Source of the DNA: Rhodeus uyekii
Taxonomy: Eukaryota > Chordata > Actinopteri > Cypriniformes > Acheilognathidae
Assembly: GCA_037043235.1 (NCBI GenBank)
Contig: JAWRVZ010000049.1
Coordinates: forward strand, 1,710,501-1,774,500
Length of the DNA stretch: 64,000 nt
Reading direction: 5' to 3'
The position numbers and the translations under genes were made by a program. The notes beneath the pieces are model-generated. The model made no database searches. It saw only the letters and a list, made by a program, of their open reading frames with translations, and was not told the DNA's origin. Below, one piece after another: positions 25,673 to 37,824 of this stretch. Position 1 is the first letter of the stretch; each line of letters opens with the position of its first letter.

Positions 25673-27305
25673 GTTCTTTAGCATCTCCTGCACTTTGTAT
25701 TCCTGGAGAAAGTTCTCCACTTCAGCCGGCTCTTCAAACTCATGGCTCTGTCCATCAACTATTAGACGGAGTTTGGCTGGGTAAACTATTCCATATTTAA
25801 TGTTCGTGGATCTCAGTTGTTTCTTAACCCCATCAAAACACCTCCTTCGACTGTGAAGCTCCGCCGACAAATCAGGGAAAAACCTGACCTCTTGCTCGCC
25901 ACACATAATCTTGCCTTTAGCCCAGACAGCTCTCATCACTTGCACTTTATCTTGAAACTTCAAAAACGTCATGATCAGCACTCTTGGAGATGCTCGATTG
26001 GATTGCTTGCGAGCAGGAAGTCTGTGTGCGCTCTCGATAATGTGTGGAGACGAGAAGGAGGCAGGGCCCAGAGTCTCAGGCAGCCATATTTCCAAGAACA
26101 CTGTCAGGGATTCGGGAAGGACGCAAGGACCCAATCGCAAGGGGAAGAAAATGTATTGGAACAAGAACAAAAATACAAAAAAAAACTACCCCGTGGGGGA
26201 AAAACCGACTAGGGCTAAACTTGACTGGAACTTGAAAAAACTTGACACATGGACTAAACACGGCATACAAAGTACAACGAAGCAGCACAAGACAGCAGAC
26301 ACTGGGAGAATAAATACATGGGAAACCAGCTGAGAGAAATCAAACTAATGACAATGAAACAAGACAGGCGGGGTAACAGTCAAGACATGAACACTTAGCC
26401 AATGCGGATGCGCATTGCTGCATGTTCACATCAAACAAAGACGATGCGCAGCTGGTGACAACCAAACTGCGCGTGACAGAAAACACAACAAGAAAGCACT
26501 TGGCCGATGGAAACACAAACCGCGTGCCAAACATAACACACGGACGAGAGGAAGTGCGGCTCGCGCTAAGCTTGAAACTGCGCACACTCACATGACATAG
26601 AGCGCGCAAGAACGAGTAAACATCTGTTCTCAGGAGCTCACGACAAGGACGAACACACGAGTCATGAATGTCCGAATCCCGACACAAAACCGAAACTGAA
26701 CCAGACCAAAGTATCGGGACCGGACATCATAACTCGCACAAAAGACGTCACAGTCAAGCACAACTCGAGACATAATGGTAGTGTCAGAGCTCTGCCATAA
26801 AACCAATAAATGACTAGACCGAATGTGGCAGAACCCTGACAAACACAACTGCGTCAGAATTTTCCACCTTTTCGGGAAGATTAACCAGTCTGACGTTCAA
26901 TCTCAGACAACGGTTTTCAAGATCGTCTTGCTTGTGTGAGAGGACAGCTTCACACTTCACCACCTCCTCCATCTCGCTCTTCGCTGAACCGACGGCTTCT
27001 TCTAAGATGCTAACACGCTCTTCAACAGCATCCATGCGTCCACAGAAGTCTTTCACATCCTTTTCAACATCATGAATCGCATTTAGAACAACATCAATCA
27101 TAGTGGCAAACTCAATTCTCATCATGTCCAATTTTTGAATCACATCTAGATTCTTGCTAGAGTTGGCAGAAGTTTCCTCAGACTGGAAGGCGTCGCATTC
27201 ATGATCTGTTGGGCTGGAGACACTGCTGGCATCCCACTCATCGTCATGTTCCTTGACTGGAGAAGAGTCCAATTCGTGCTTAGTTTTTCCCTTTTTCGAT
27301 GGCAT
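25667..27305 (-). pseudogene. LINE-1-type retrotransposon ORF1, disrupted
   Basis: ORF1 of an L1-clade non-LTR retrotransposon. The N-terminal part (27305 down to about 26847) starts with Met, has a Lys/Asp/Ser-rich head and a coiled-coil stretch, and enters the RNA-binding domain at 'NRCLRLNVRLVNLPEKVE'. The C-terminal part (about 26096 to 25667) continues with 'LPETLG', 'IIESAHRLPA', 'FQDK' and 'YPAKLRL', the conserved ORF1 core and C-terminal domain. The two halves are separated by a 740-bp LTR-like insertion and would read continuously without it. Known role: the trimeric RNA chaperone of L1 ribonucleoprotein. No reverse transcriptase (ORF2) follows to the left, so the copy is truncated as well as interrupted. 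Confidence 0.85.
26102..26841 (-). mobile_element. Solo LTR inserted in L1 ORF1 (740 bp, 5-bp TSD)
   Basis: The element begins TGTCAGGG and ends CCCTGACA, a TG...CA boundary with short inverted ends, and is flanked by the 5-base duplication AACAC (26097-26101 and 26842-26846). Minus orientation is suggested by a TATTTAT-type promoter word within it. There is no coding region. The pattern fits a solo LTR left by recombination between the two LTRs of a full element. A small TIR transposon is the alternative, less likely given TG/CA ends and the 5-bp duplication. Confidence 0.75.
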
Positions 27306-27650
27306 TTTAATCCTTAGTTCTCCTCGAAGAGTTAATAAGACAAATTAAAATCATGTCTGTGAATAAAATGGATGTTATACAGTATCTTATGTGAATAACG
27401 GCTGGAGCTCACACACAAAAAAAGCAATTTACATTTTCCACTTCCTCTGGAATTACTTGAAAGTTGAGCTTAAATAGAGATCAGATCTTGTTTACACTTT
27501 TCGTACACTTGTGATCCGATCGAAAAACACTTAAAACCAGGTGTAAACCAGGAGTAAAAGTGTAGAGAAAAGGAGCTCCAGAAATCACGTGCAAACAGTT
27601 GTCAAGACTTGTGAGACTCTCTTACAATAATTGTAAGGGTTGTTTGTGCG

Positions 27651-30600
27651 TCATTTACCTTTTTTCCTATTCCTGACTTTATCTGCGATGACTTTTGAAC
27701 CGATGAGAACAGCACCTTTTGCCATCATAGCTGCAGGAATGGCGAGTCCTCCAGTGGCCACTGCTGCTCCTGCGACAGCGGCTGCTCCTGCTCCCACAGC
27801 GGCTCCCATCAACACCCTCTTGATGATCCGCTTCCGTCTCCTTCTCTTCTTATCTTTTCTCTCCTCTTCTGAAGTCTTCCCCTGGTCTTCTTTTTTCACT
27901 GTCTGCTTCTTCTCTTCTTTATGTTTCTCTTTACTCCTGGTTTTTGCAGGTGCTGGAAGTGTCAAGCAGACACACAGGAGTGAGCTTTGTGAGTTAGAAA
28001 ACATATTTAATAAGTCTAATTTATATCACATGAAAGCAGAATGTGTTTATGCTGAAATACTGACGTTTGCTGACCAGTTTTGCATCCATATCTGAGAATA
28101 AGCATACATATTGGAAACATGAGCACATTCAGGTGTACAAATGAGACAGTAATCAAACAAGAGCATAATCATCTTCATCGATCATATTTCATTTTTATAC
28201 ATTTTCAACATACCACAGGAAATTGAAAGGTCTTCTAGATCTGATTCTCAGCAATTTATAAAGCAAGAATTATATAAATTAGAATGATATCACAAAATAT
28301 ATTGTGTGTTAACATTAATAACATTAAAATGTAATCATGATCATCTATAGTGTGTAAACGTTTAGATTTCTCTCACCTTCAGAATCTGAGGAATAAGCAC
28401 TCATCTCTTCTTCAGAAAAAGATAGTTCGGCCAAATCCTCTACAATGTCTGAAATGAAAGACACTTGCTGTTACACATCTGTTCTTCTCTCAGTCCATAT
28501 GTTATCATTATGGCAGCGTAAAGTTTTTTATTAGTTATAAAATACTGATAATTTTCTAAACACCTCTGTAGCAAGCAGGGTGATGCAAGGCCATTTGCAT
28601 GATTACTAATGAGCATCACCTGCACACCACAATGGCCTCGAGTGTTGGTCGCTGGTTCCCACTTACTTCTTTCCTGAACATTAACCTTGTTAAATTGGTC
28701 ACGTAACCCATGAAAGAAGGAGGAACACACTGTAAAAGAACGCTCACCAATGTGGGGAACGACTGCCACCATGGACACTCGAGGCGGTGGGAGGGAGTTA
28801 TGTACCAGGGGACGTAATAACTCACTGCCGGCCACCTGGGTTCTGGTTTGGGCAGCAGCTGTTCGAGAGGGAGTGGAGGAGTTGCCACTGCTTGCTGAGG
28901 TCAGCGCCGCTCCTGTCTGCCATGATGGGGAGGGGCAGAAAATGGGGGAGTCGCTGCCGGCTGTCCAAATTTTGAGGAGTCGTTGCTGTCCCCCGTGAGT
29001 GGGAGGAGCAGAGAACGGGGGACTCGCTGCTGGCTGCCCAAATCTTGAGGAGCCGTTGCTGTCCCCCGTGAGTGGGAGGAGAAGAGAATGGGGGACTCAC
29101 TGCCGGCTGCCCAAATCTTGAGGAGTCATTACTGTCCCCCATGAGTGGGAGGAGCAGAGAACAGGGGACTCGCTGCCGGCTGCCCAAATCTTGAGGAGCC
29201 ATTGCTGTCCGGCTTGATAGGGAGGAGCAGAGAACAGGGGATCAGAGAAGCTAGAGTTCCATTCACGGAGGCCTGCAAAGGGCCATGGGGGAATGTGGCA
29301 AGCAGGATGGAGTAAAGAGCTACGAGAATGGAGCAATTGCTAATGAGCATCACCTGCGCACCTCAAGTTATCATGGAGGAGCTTTGGGAGCGTAACAGGA
29401 GGAGTGACGACATTGAAGTTTAATGATGGAGGACCAGGCCCAGACTTCACATTGTGTTTGATTTATGTTTGTGCGGCAGTCGTCCGTGAAGAGCTTCCAC
29501 TTTTCTTTTGTTTTCTTATTTGGGTTTACTTTTATGTAAATTTCATATATGGTAAAACATCCTGCCTCCTTCCCTGAACGCCAAAGCTTGTTACAATCTC
29601 TAAATTCCTACTTGTCTGTCTCTCAGTACAAATGTGTTTTCTCTCTGCTCCCGCTGCTCTGGCGCTTTGGTCTTTTGTCTTTTTTTTCTCTCTCTCTGAC
29701 CCGCTGCTTGTTGGAGTCCTGAAAATACTGAAATGGAATTGATTAACTGGTCAATCACCGCGATCAAATTCACCCAGCCGCTGTCTGTGGAAATTAGGGA
29801 ATGCTTCGGGGTTGTGCATGACCGTTTGAAGGAATTAGATCAGAGAGTGATACAGATTGAGGAACTGAACCGTAATAACGCAGTCCGGACTGCGGATATG
29901 CAGGGAAGGGTGGGCTCCATCGGGGGTCAGATCGGTGAACTTCTGCTCCCGCTGAGCTCTGGTGCTTTGGTTGTAACCGGTCTGGCAATGAGGCTGGACG
30001 TAATGTCTAGGGGAACTGCACGGACCGGACACGAGTGCTGAGGACCAGAACTGATTGATTATGATCCGGACAAATTACCAAAGATCATCAAATGGATTAA
30101 AAATTGTATTTGCCTGACCTAATCAACTACCCCACCCAAACCTGGCTTGTCCTTATCTCTCGGTTGGGAGGTCAGCCTGACAGCTTGGGCTGCTATCTTT
30201 CCCTGTGCACTTCCTTATCTCCCTATAAGGACAAACCATAGAACTGAACTCGAAAACATCTGAAGTTATTGCTAACATTCTCACACAACACAATCTCATA
30301 CTCACTCGCACCATACACACCCGATCCCGATCCCAGCCCCCCTCCATCCGTCTGCCTGTCCTTATCTATCTCCTCTCCCACTCCATACAAAAAAAATCCC
30401 GTCACGTGACCACGTGTACTGTGTCATGTTATGTTTTGTTGTGTTTGCTATGTAATGCTTGCTAAACTGCATTCTTGTATTTCTGGAGAGCGTGTGGCGG
30501 CACCTGAAATGGCTACGGCTCAGAGGCTTGCTCAAAAATTCATTTCGTTATACTGTACTTGTACATGTGTAATGACAATAAACTTGAATCTAATCTAATC

Positions 30601-31446
30601 TAAATGGTTTGTCTGAAGGAGTTTTCTTTCTGACACAGTTGCTTCTTACTGGAGGCTTTGAGATATTTGAGGACTTGTATCATGAATATTCATATTGTCA
30701 TGTACAATATGTCATTATTCTTTGAAAACATATTTCCTGTTAGACTTTTCCCCAGACATTCCCTGCAGAACAAGCCTCGGGTCATGCAAATCTTGTGGTC
30801 CATCATGTTTAGACAAGTCACTCATGGAGCTCTTGTTGATTTCATAAATGTTGCTTTTATAAGTCATACAAACCCCAGCAAATCTTTTATTACACAAAAG
30901 GTGACAATGCAGCAGCACTGAATTATTGATTTATTGATTTATTGATGGATGTTTTACTTCTAAATTCCTGCACTGTTCTTTGCCTTTCAGATGATATTGT
31001 GTGAAATGAGGTGTGAGATGATAAACAGATAGTGTAATTTCTTTCGTATACAGGCGATTTTTCAATGTGCACATGGATGAAATACCCTGGCCATCATATT
31101 TGCAGAATTATGCCATGTTCTCAAATACAGCATATCTGTTTTTTAATATAATGCAGTGTAATTAAACATGTAAATAAATATGTTTCCTCCCTTTAAAGGT
31201 TATACCGTAGTCAATCAATAATCAAATTCATATTTTAAATAACAATATATACATTTTTAACTTATTTTAGTCTATAAATCAGAACAACTAGTATGAATTG
31301 TAATTTAATAACATCTATTTATTATTAAAACAGCTGCATTGTGTGAGGTTGTTGAATTTAGACTGACCTTCAAGTCCTGATGCCATGATCTCCTGCAGTT
31401 CAGCAGATGAGTTTGTCTCTGAGTCTGTCATTAGTGACAGCATGAA
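27651..31446 (-). CDS. Three-exon gene for a ~149-aa protein with a Gly/Ala-rich hydrophobic tail
   Basis: Exons join in phase on the minus strand: 31446-31368 (acceptor TTCAG, donor GAAG|GTCAGT), 28448-28377 (acceptor TTTCAG, donor GAAG|GTGAGA) and 27952-27651 (acceptor TTCCAG, stop TGA). Two in-frame Mets lie in the first exon, at 31443-31441 and 31431-31429, so the protein is 145 or 149 residues. The N-terminal third is acidic with Ser/Glu clusters. The middle is very Lys/Glu/Arg-rich and probably helical. The last ~45 residues are hydrophobic, rich in Gly and Ala, and end in a basic tail. This suggests membrane association by a glycine-zipper-like segment. I do not recognise the family. 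The tail resembles in style the end of the neighbouring GIMAP at 32826-33901, so a relationship to GIMAPs without the GTPase domain is possible. The second intron contains transposon debris (28590-30605). Confidence 0.6.
28590..29450. repeat. Repeat block with 74-bp tandem units
   Basis: Between about 28935 and 29235, four units of about 74 bases recur, marked by 'gagaacgggggactcgctg' and 'cccaaatcttgaggag'. The phrase 'taatgagcatcacctgc' occurs on both sides (about 28608 and 29340), suggesting that the whole block belongs to one mobile element or a duplication. Open frames on both strands are explained by the repeat. Confidence 0.65.
29440..30605 (+). mobile_element. Retroposon-like fragment with (TAATC)n tail
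   Basis: The 3' end reads 'aatgacaataaacttgaat' followed by repeated TAATC, the tail structure of a fish non-LTR retroposon (LINE or SINE). Within it, 29733-30041 (+) encodes 102 residues with a heptad-like segment and no recognised domain. No reverse transcriptase is present, so it is a truncated or non-autonomous copy. The left boundary is uncertain. Confidence 0.5.
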
Positions 31447-31664
31447 CTGAAGAACAGCAACCGAAAGTGTATAAGCTGTTTTGCACACTAAATATGAGGA
31501 AAAGCATCCCATTGGCTGTATATTCAATACTTGCATTGAGAACATTTAACAGTATAACACTGGTCAAACCACCCTGAGAATATATAATCTCATTTCATCA
31601 CAAGCCAAGAAGATTTGCTCATGGTTAAGTTACAGTAAAGCAGATCGAATATTAGGAAAACGCC

Positions 31665-31745
31665 TCATCTTGTTCCACAAGAGAAAAAAAGGTCACACAC
31701 AACAGGAGGGTGAGTAAATAATGAAAGAGTTTTCATTTTTATATC
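31665..31745. repeat. ANGEL-like MITE end fragment
   Basis: 'cttgttccacaagag', 'gagggtgagtaaat' and 'gagttttcatttttat' match the outer part of the cyprinid ANGEL-type palindrome as I remember it. Only one arm is present. Confidence 0.5.
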
Positions 31746-32825
31746 AACTATTCCGTATTGCAATCATTTTTTATTACTGTTTCCTTCCATATAAAGCAAT
31801 ATATGACATTCAGTATGTGTGTATGATTGTGTAAAACTGTCACGTGCCTCGAGTTTATTTGCAAGCCAAAATGAACAGATGAATCTAACTATTAGAAATA
31901 TTTTTCTCTATTTGGTTGTGAAATGGTTTGTATTATTATGGTCCATATTTGTGCCTCACATTCACAAGCTGATAGTTTGATTACAATCAGTGTCAGTGCT
32001 GTCGTTCTGGGGAAACACCTGTAAATACATGTATGCCACATTAATATACATAAATGAAAAAAGAACATCTGACAAAACAGATCATTTTTTTTATTTTTCC
32101 AACAAAATGGCAAAGGTAAAACATAACAGAAAACAAAATAAAAAACGGTTTTCAACTGTAAAAATAAAACAAGTACAAACTAAATTGTACAAGTAAAATT
32201 TGTCAGACTGATCATTTGTACATTTGAAAATTTAGTTTGACAGTGATTTGACAAATTAGTGACCATTACAACTAGAAAGTTGTCAAAACAACAAAACAAC
32301 ATGTGACCAAAAAGACAAAATAAGAGTCCTGGATGAACTGTGCCATGACACCTAACATGATTTTCTGTTCTTTGCAAAAGTAACATTATTTAAAGTCATT
32401 GATCCTCTTTACCACACGATGTTCTGTGTTAGTAAGTAAACATTATAAGTGTATGGAGGATTCTTGTCTTTCTGGATTCGGCTCTTTCTGGCACGATCAC
32501 ACTGATCTCAATACTAATTATATGCTATATGAGATAAAACAGGAATCTGTAAATAAGGAGCATAATGTTAACTAGCATTAACTAAATGAAAATAACAAAA
32601 AGTTAAGATTAGCATTCAATACTTGCCATATAACAAATGGAAGGACAAACACACACAGTAAGTTGATACAAAACAGTGAAACGTGACAGGGACACTAAAA
32701 ACGTGAAAATCAGTTATTTGACTCATTTATTTTGAAGCATTGCTGTATGTGTATATTGAAGTAAATGTGTTTATTTCTACTAGTTTGTTCTACTCATTTA
32801 TAGTACATGTTGGGGCATCTAATAA

Positions 32826-33901
32826 TTATTGTAGGGTCTTTGAGTTACTTTTATCTTTTTCTTTAGATATGTATTTTCTTGCCCATAGATACACTCCAGC
32901 ACCCACCACTGCTGTTGCCGCCACAGCTGCACCTTCTGTTGCTTCTACTGCTCCTAAAGCTCCTCCAACTGCTCCTACTACTGCTCCTAATACTGCTCCT
33001 CCACTTTCTCCTACTAACCCTATTACTTCTCCTCCTGCTGCTGCTCCTACTGCCCCTCCTACTACTGTTCCTACTGCTCCTCCTACTACTCCTCCTACTG
33101 CAGCTCCTCCTACTTCTCCTCCAGCTGCTGCTCCTACTACTGCTCCTGCTGCTCCTCCTGCTGTTCCTCCTGCTATTGCTGCTACTGCTCCTAGTTCTAA
33201 AATTGTTCCTGCTACTGCTTCTACTGCTTGATCTACTGCTTGGCCACATTTCTTGAATATAATATCTTTTTGAGACTCTATATAGTCATGTAAAGTGTAT
33301 CTCTTGCTTGCATTCTTTATCCTCAGTGACTCAATCTTTTCCAGAAGCTCAGTGACCTGAGATGAATCTTTATCTTTGTTGTTAAAAACATGAAAATCTC
33401 CTGAACACTGATCAACTACTGACCGCAGTGCTTCACATTCATTCAGATGTCTCTCTATCAGCACATGTAACAGATCTGCATGAGTAAAGAGCACAACTGT
33501 GTGTTTTAGGGCCTTTGATCCAAAATTATCCTGGATCCATTTCACAACTTTTATTTTCTCACTTGTGAAAGTTTCACCCAGTTTGATCACCAGCAGAAAC
33601 ACATCAATGCCATCTTTTGTTCTCTGTAATATCTCCTCTATTTGAGTTTGAGCATCTGTGATCTTCACTTCTGTATCAGAGAGTCCGACAGTGTCGATGA
33701 CAGTGATTGTTTGTCCATCCACTTCTGATTGTTCTGATTGACAGATTCTGGTCACAGCCTCAGGAGAAAAATCTTCTTCAAATGGATTTCCAGCTCTATT
33801 CAGGATTGTGTTTCCCGACGCACTCTTTCCTGCTCCAGTCGAACCCAACAGCATGATAGTCAAATGAGAAGGTTCTTCTATGCTGTTCCCCTGCATTCTT
33901 T
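32826..33901 (-). CDS. GIMAP-family GTPase with long glycine-zipper-like tail
   Basis: A single large coding exon (acceptor CACAG just before 33901, ATG at 33896-33894) encodes 356 residues. The AIG1-type GTPase domain shows G1 GSTGAGKS (18-25), G3 DTVG (68-71, with V where DTPG is usual), G4 THAD (138-141) and G5-like FNNKD (171-175). The conserved hydrophobic box between G3 and G4 is present (VFLLVI). After a short helical linker, residues about 233-335 are nearly all Gly, Ala and Val with GxxxG-like spacing, then a basic end. GIMAPs are immune-associated GTPases that dimerise on lymphocyte membranes. Here the tail probably supplies membrane insertion. The 5' UTR exon lies near 37825-37930. 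The gene is intact, unlike its duplicate at 58950-59200. Exact orthology to a numbered gimap is not assigned. Confidence 0.9.
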
Positions 33902-34113
33902 CTGTGAGTGGAATTGATTTTTATTTTCTCTCTCTCTATTATGAAGAAACAAATTATGTTAATTAAATTATTAAATATGTTGCTTCTTAACACAAAGACA
34001 TGGATCTGCATGTGAGCCCACAATGACGTTTCCAGTCTTGCTGTAATGAATCTAATTCTGTAACAAAACTAATTATGACATTGGCATACCATTTTCCCCT
34101 AAAACAAAACGTC

Positions 34114-36612
34114 TCAGGTTATGTATGTAACCATAGTTCCCTGAGAGGTAACAAGATGTTGTTTCGAAACGCTAGGGGAATGCCTTGGCATGTAGTCTCT
34201 TGAAGCAATGTGAAATCGATCGAGCATGATCATCGTGGTGTCAGTGACGTCATGATCCAGGATCATAAAAGGGTACCGGAAACTGGAAGCAGCAGCTCAT
34301 AAACTGTCTAAAGCAAGCCCGGTGGCACAAGTAGCTGAAGCAAACAGCACAGCGTCTCTTTCCCTCTCAGTTCCCTCTCATTCCCTCTGAGACGTTCCAT
34401 TTAAAGGGAACTTGCGCTGCGTCGAAATACTAGGGGAACGATGTACCAATGCCACCTCAGTGACGCCGGTCGCAGGTCTGTCGCAGCTCACTACAAGAGC
34501 ACCCTCGTCCCCAGAGCGGAGTAAAGGTTAAGCTGGTAGAACCTCAGGAATGTGTCAGGGAAGGACCCGCCTGCCGCAGCACAAAAATAAGCAAGAGAGA
34601 CCCCTGCAAGAAAGCAATAAAGGCCCCTCGATTCTAGTGGAATGGGCATGGACCCTCAAGGAGAAGGAATTCTGGCCGACTCCTAAGCCAGAGAGATAGC
34701 CTCAGCTATCGAGCTACCCTCAGACGAGGGTCCCGAGAGATAGCCTCAATTATCGAGCTACCCTCAGACGAGGGTCCCGAGCAGAAGAACAGCTGGTCGG
34801 TCCTACGCCACAGGGAGACCTTGTGAACATAAGGGTCTGGTGCTCACATTGGAATGACCTTGTTCTTAAGTCCTGGCCATGATCACCAAAGAAGGGAGAG
34901 AACAGAAGCATCAAGCCACAAAGAAATCAAGTAAATATAAAACAAGTACCAATGAAGCGCAATCCTTCCGGGTAGGCGGGGATAATCCTGCAGTGAAGCT
35001 TTCCCGCAGGAAAACAGCATGACTTGAGGGTGTATGGTTTCTTGTGGTGGGGGCTCTGGAGAGGAGAGGTCTCTCAGCAAACTTAGGATCACTCCCCACC
35101 CGTGAAGCACGCATTCTTTGATAGTATTACACGTCGAAACAGAGCTCCAATACGGGTCCTAGAACCAGCACCATGTTCCTACATTATTAAAGGTACGTAG
35201 GCTTGCCTCGTGACCTTGATAGTGCGGAGATGAGGTTACTTCTCGGACAACCCCCTCCTTTGGTTCTGGCCACCACTGCTGTGGTCTCAGGTAAGGCAAC
35301 CCGAGTGACTTACCAACACTGGAAGCTGCTGCCTTTGGATCCAGCACTCTGAGAGTGCTGGCAGTGGGTGCCTGGCACATTATAAGCTCTTGACGGCTGA
35401 AAGGGTGGCATCGATGCACCTGGGGGAAAGCCAGGACATCGAGCTGACATCGAAACTGATCCAGAGGAGACACACTCAGAAGTTTAGCCTCAACCCCAAC
35501 ATTTCAAAAGTGCAAGAACGACATCTCGATGTCAAACTGCTAGCATGGTGACTCGGGAGATAACCAGTCGTTGAGAAATGTTCTTAGAACGTGTATGCCT
35601 TGGGAGACGTAGCGGGATTGATAGCGCTCTGTCTGAGCAATTAGTGAAAGAGAGGGGTGACAGAACTAGACCAAAGAGGAGGTCTCCGAAACACGTAAGC
35701 CTTCCCCCCAGAGGTGAACCTGTGGAGCTTCGTGGATGGAGCTGTGGGAATGAGTGTCTTCAGGTAGAAGATGACAAATCAGTCCTCAGATCTGATTTGA
35801 GACACGATTTGTTTCAGTATTTGCATTCAAAAATGTGAGTGCATTATTGAGTGATTAAAATAACGCCAGTCTCACTCACGCCAGTCTCACCCACAAATCC
35901 CATCCACTTGAAACAAAGAAGAGACGGCTGAATGCCACACATGGGTGCATGTCCTACAGCCCCTTGCTTCAGCAGAGAATACTTCTTGTTCCATTACCAG
36001 AGCCTGTTCTGGGTCCCCTACGATGGGTGGGACCCCGCTGGATAAAATAGTCACAGGGTATTGAGTGGAGGACCTGTTAGGGGACATCTGGAACGTGCTC
36101 ACACTACCTGAAAATCCACTGAGGAAACCAGCCTCTTGAGGGTAGTCTCTGGTACTTGAAGAGCGTCCACCACAGGGCCCAGTTTCTTGGGGATGGCCTG
36201 GGTTGAAAGCTCTAGGGCCCTCCTTGGAGGGGGCGACTCCCTCAGAGCAACCCGACTCGGGGGCGGCAGTTGGAGAAGATCATCTATGAGAGGCCTGGCA
36301 CACTAGTGTTGCCCTTAGCCTACTTAGCAGTGAGGATGGTCCTATTACCAGATGCTTCACAACCTTGACAAGCTTTTAATAGGTCGGGGAGAAAGATGCC
36401 GAAGCTTCCTCTCCACCCTTGACACTAACACGTCAAACTCCTCAGAGGTGGATCGTTGCAGCACCAGTGCCTTTGCCTGGTTGGAAGAAACCGCCCTAGA
36501 GCATGTCTACAGGTCCAGGTATTGACTTGCGATGATCATTCCACAATTGCTCGATCGATTTCACAGTGCTTCACGAGACTACATGCCACGGCATTCCCTT
36601 AGCGTTTTGATT
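34114..36612. mobile_element. ~2.5-kb element with long inverted arms, in the GIMAP first intron
   Basis: The left arm (about 34165-34235: 'gaaacgctaggggaatgcc', 'ggcatgtagtctc', 'gtgaaatcgatcgag') is the inverse of the right arm (about 36531-36608). The left side continues outward with 'ctcaggttatgtatgtaacc', a familiar end sequence in cyprinid repeats. The right outer end lacks it, so the copy is truncated. No transposase is recognised. An internal 46-base unit is duplicated (34691-34781). It is absent from the paralogous copy near 59200-59600, so it inserted after the duplication or was lost there. Confidence 0.7.
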
Positions 36613-37824
36613 CAGCTTTGTCATGTTTGAGAAAGTATCCTATAGGAAATACAATATGAATGAACAGTGCTTAAAGTCGACACTCAGTCTTTATCCAATC
36701 TTTATTGAGTCTTTATCCAAATCCAAGCCTTTACTCTCATTGACTTTTCCCTACATTAGATCATTAATATAATCCACTTGATAGAGGGAATGAAAATAAT
36801 TCAAACCTTGATGAACATCTGAATCTATTTCTACTGTAATAAAGCACATTTATAATGGCAAGAATAAGAAAAGAGGAAGTTGATCAGGTGTCTTTGGCTG
36901 TTATGATGACACCATCATTTTTACTGATCCTATCCAGAGTATCTAATCTTTGACTTTATGAGTATTTTAACTTTACATTTGTTGTTCATAAGTGCATAAC
37001 ACATCTCAAACTCCTGCAGGAACTTAGACACACACAAACATCAAAAATCAGCATATGAATCTCAACAATGGAGACAATCAAAAGTTTCTTGGCAAAAAAA
37101 TTTCCAGTAGCAACTGAATGGGCTTTTTTATTGCTATAATTATGTCTATAATTATATCTACGTGTGTCTAAATGATGCTATAGCTTTGTTTTGTTGTTGT
37201 TGTTCATTATGTTAAAAAAGTATTAAAAAATTAATTGCTGTAGTTTCACAGAGTTAATGTACAATTTAAATGTTTTGACAAAAGAAACACTGTTAATAAA
37301 GAATTATTATTTCTAAAATAATGGTAAAATCAAAGACGCTATGCATACATTTCGTATCGGATTGGCGTTGCGTCCAGACGGATCCGGCGTTTTGGGTGGC
37401 TGAATCCGCTCTCTTTGGAGAACGGGTCCTAAAGTGGAAAGATCGGAGAACGACACCGTTGACATTACTGACATGTAACAACTTGAATTTGTCAGATCAA
37501 AACATTTGTAAAAGTAGAAATACTGGTACTGGAAATACTAAACCTGATCATCTCTCAACTGTAGAGAACACATTACAGGCAGATCGAAGTCACTTTCAAT
37601 TAACGCGATTATTTCAACATCACATTTCTCCATTATGTCTTTGAATCACTTTAAATGTTGTCCAGGGTTTGTTCAGACAGTAAAGGTGTGTGTTTGGCCC
37701 AATAATTGACTATAAACACTAATCATCATAATAAACCAAACCAAACAAATCACATAAAGCATCATATAAAACTATGAACATTATAACATGAAAGGAGACT
37801 CTAATCCAGCTAACATTTACTCAC

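Noticed and set aside
25817..26333. Plus-strand frames of 120-131 codons
   Set aside because: They are antisense shadows of L1 ORF1 and read into the solo LTR.
32740..33256. Plus-strand Pro/Ala/Thr-rich and Leu-rich frames of 125-163 codons
   Set aside because: They are the antisense of the GIMAP glycine-rich tail. The sense strand has the GTPase domain in the same exon.
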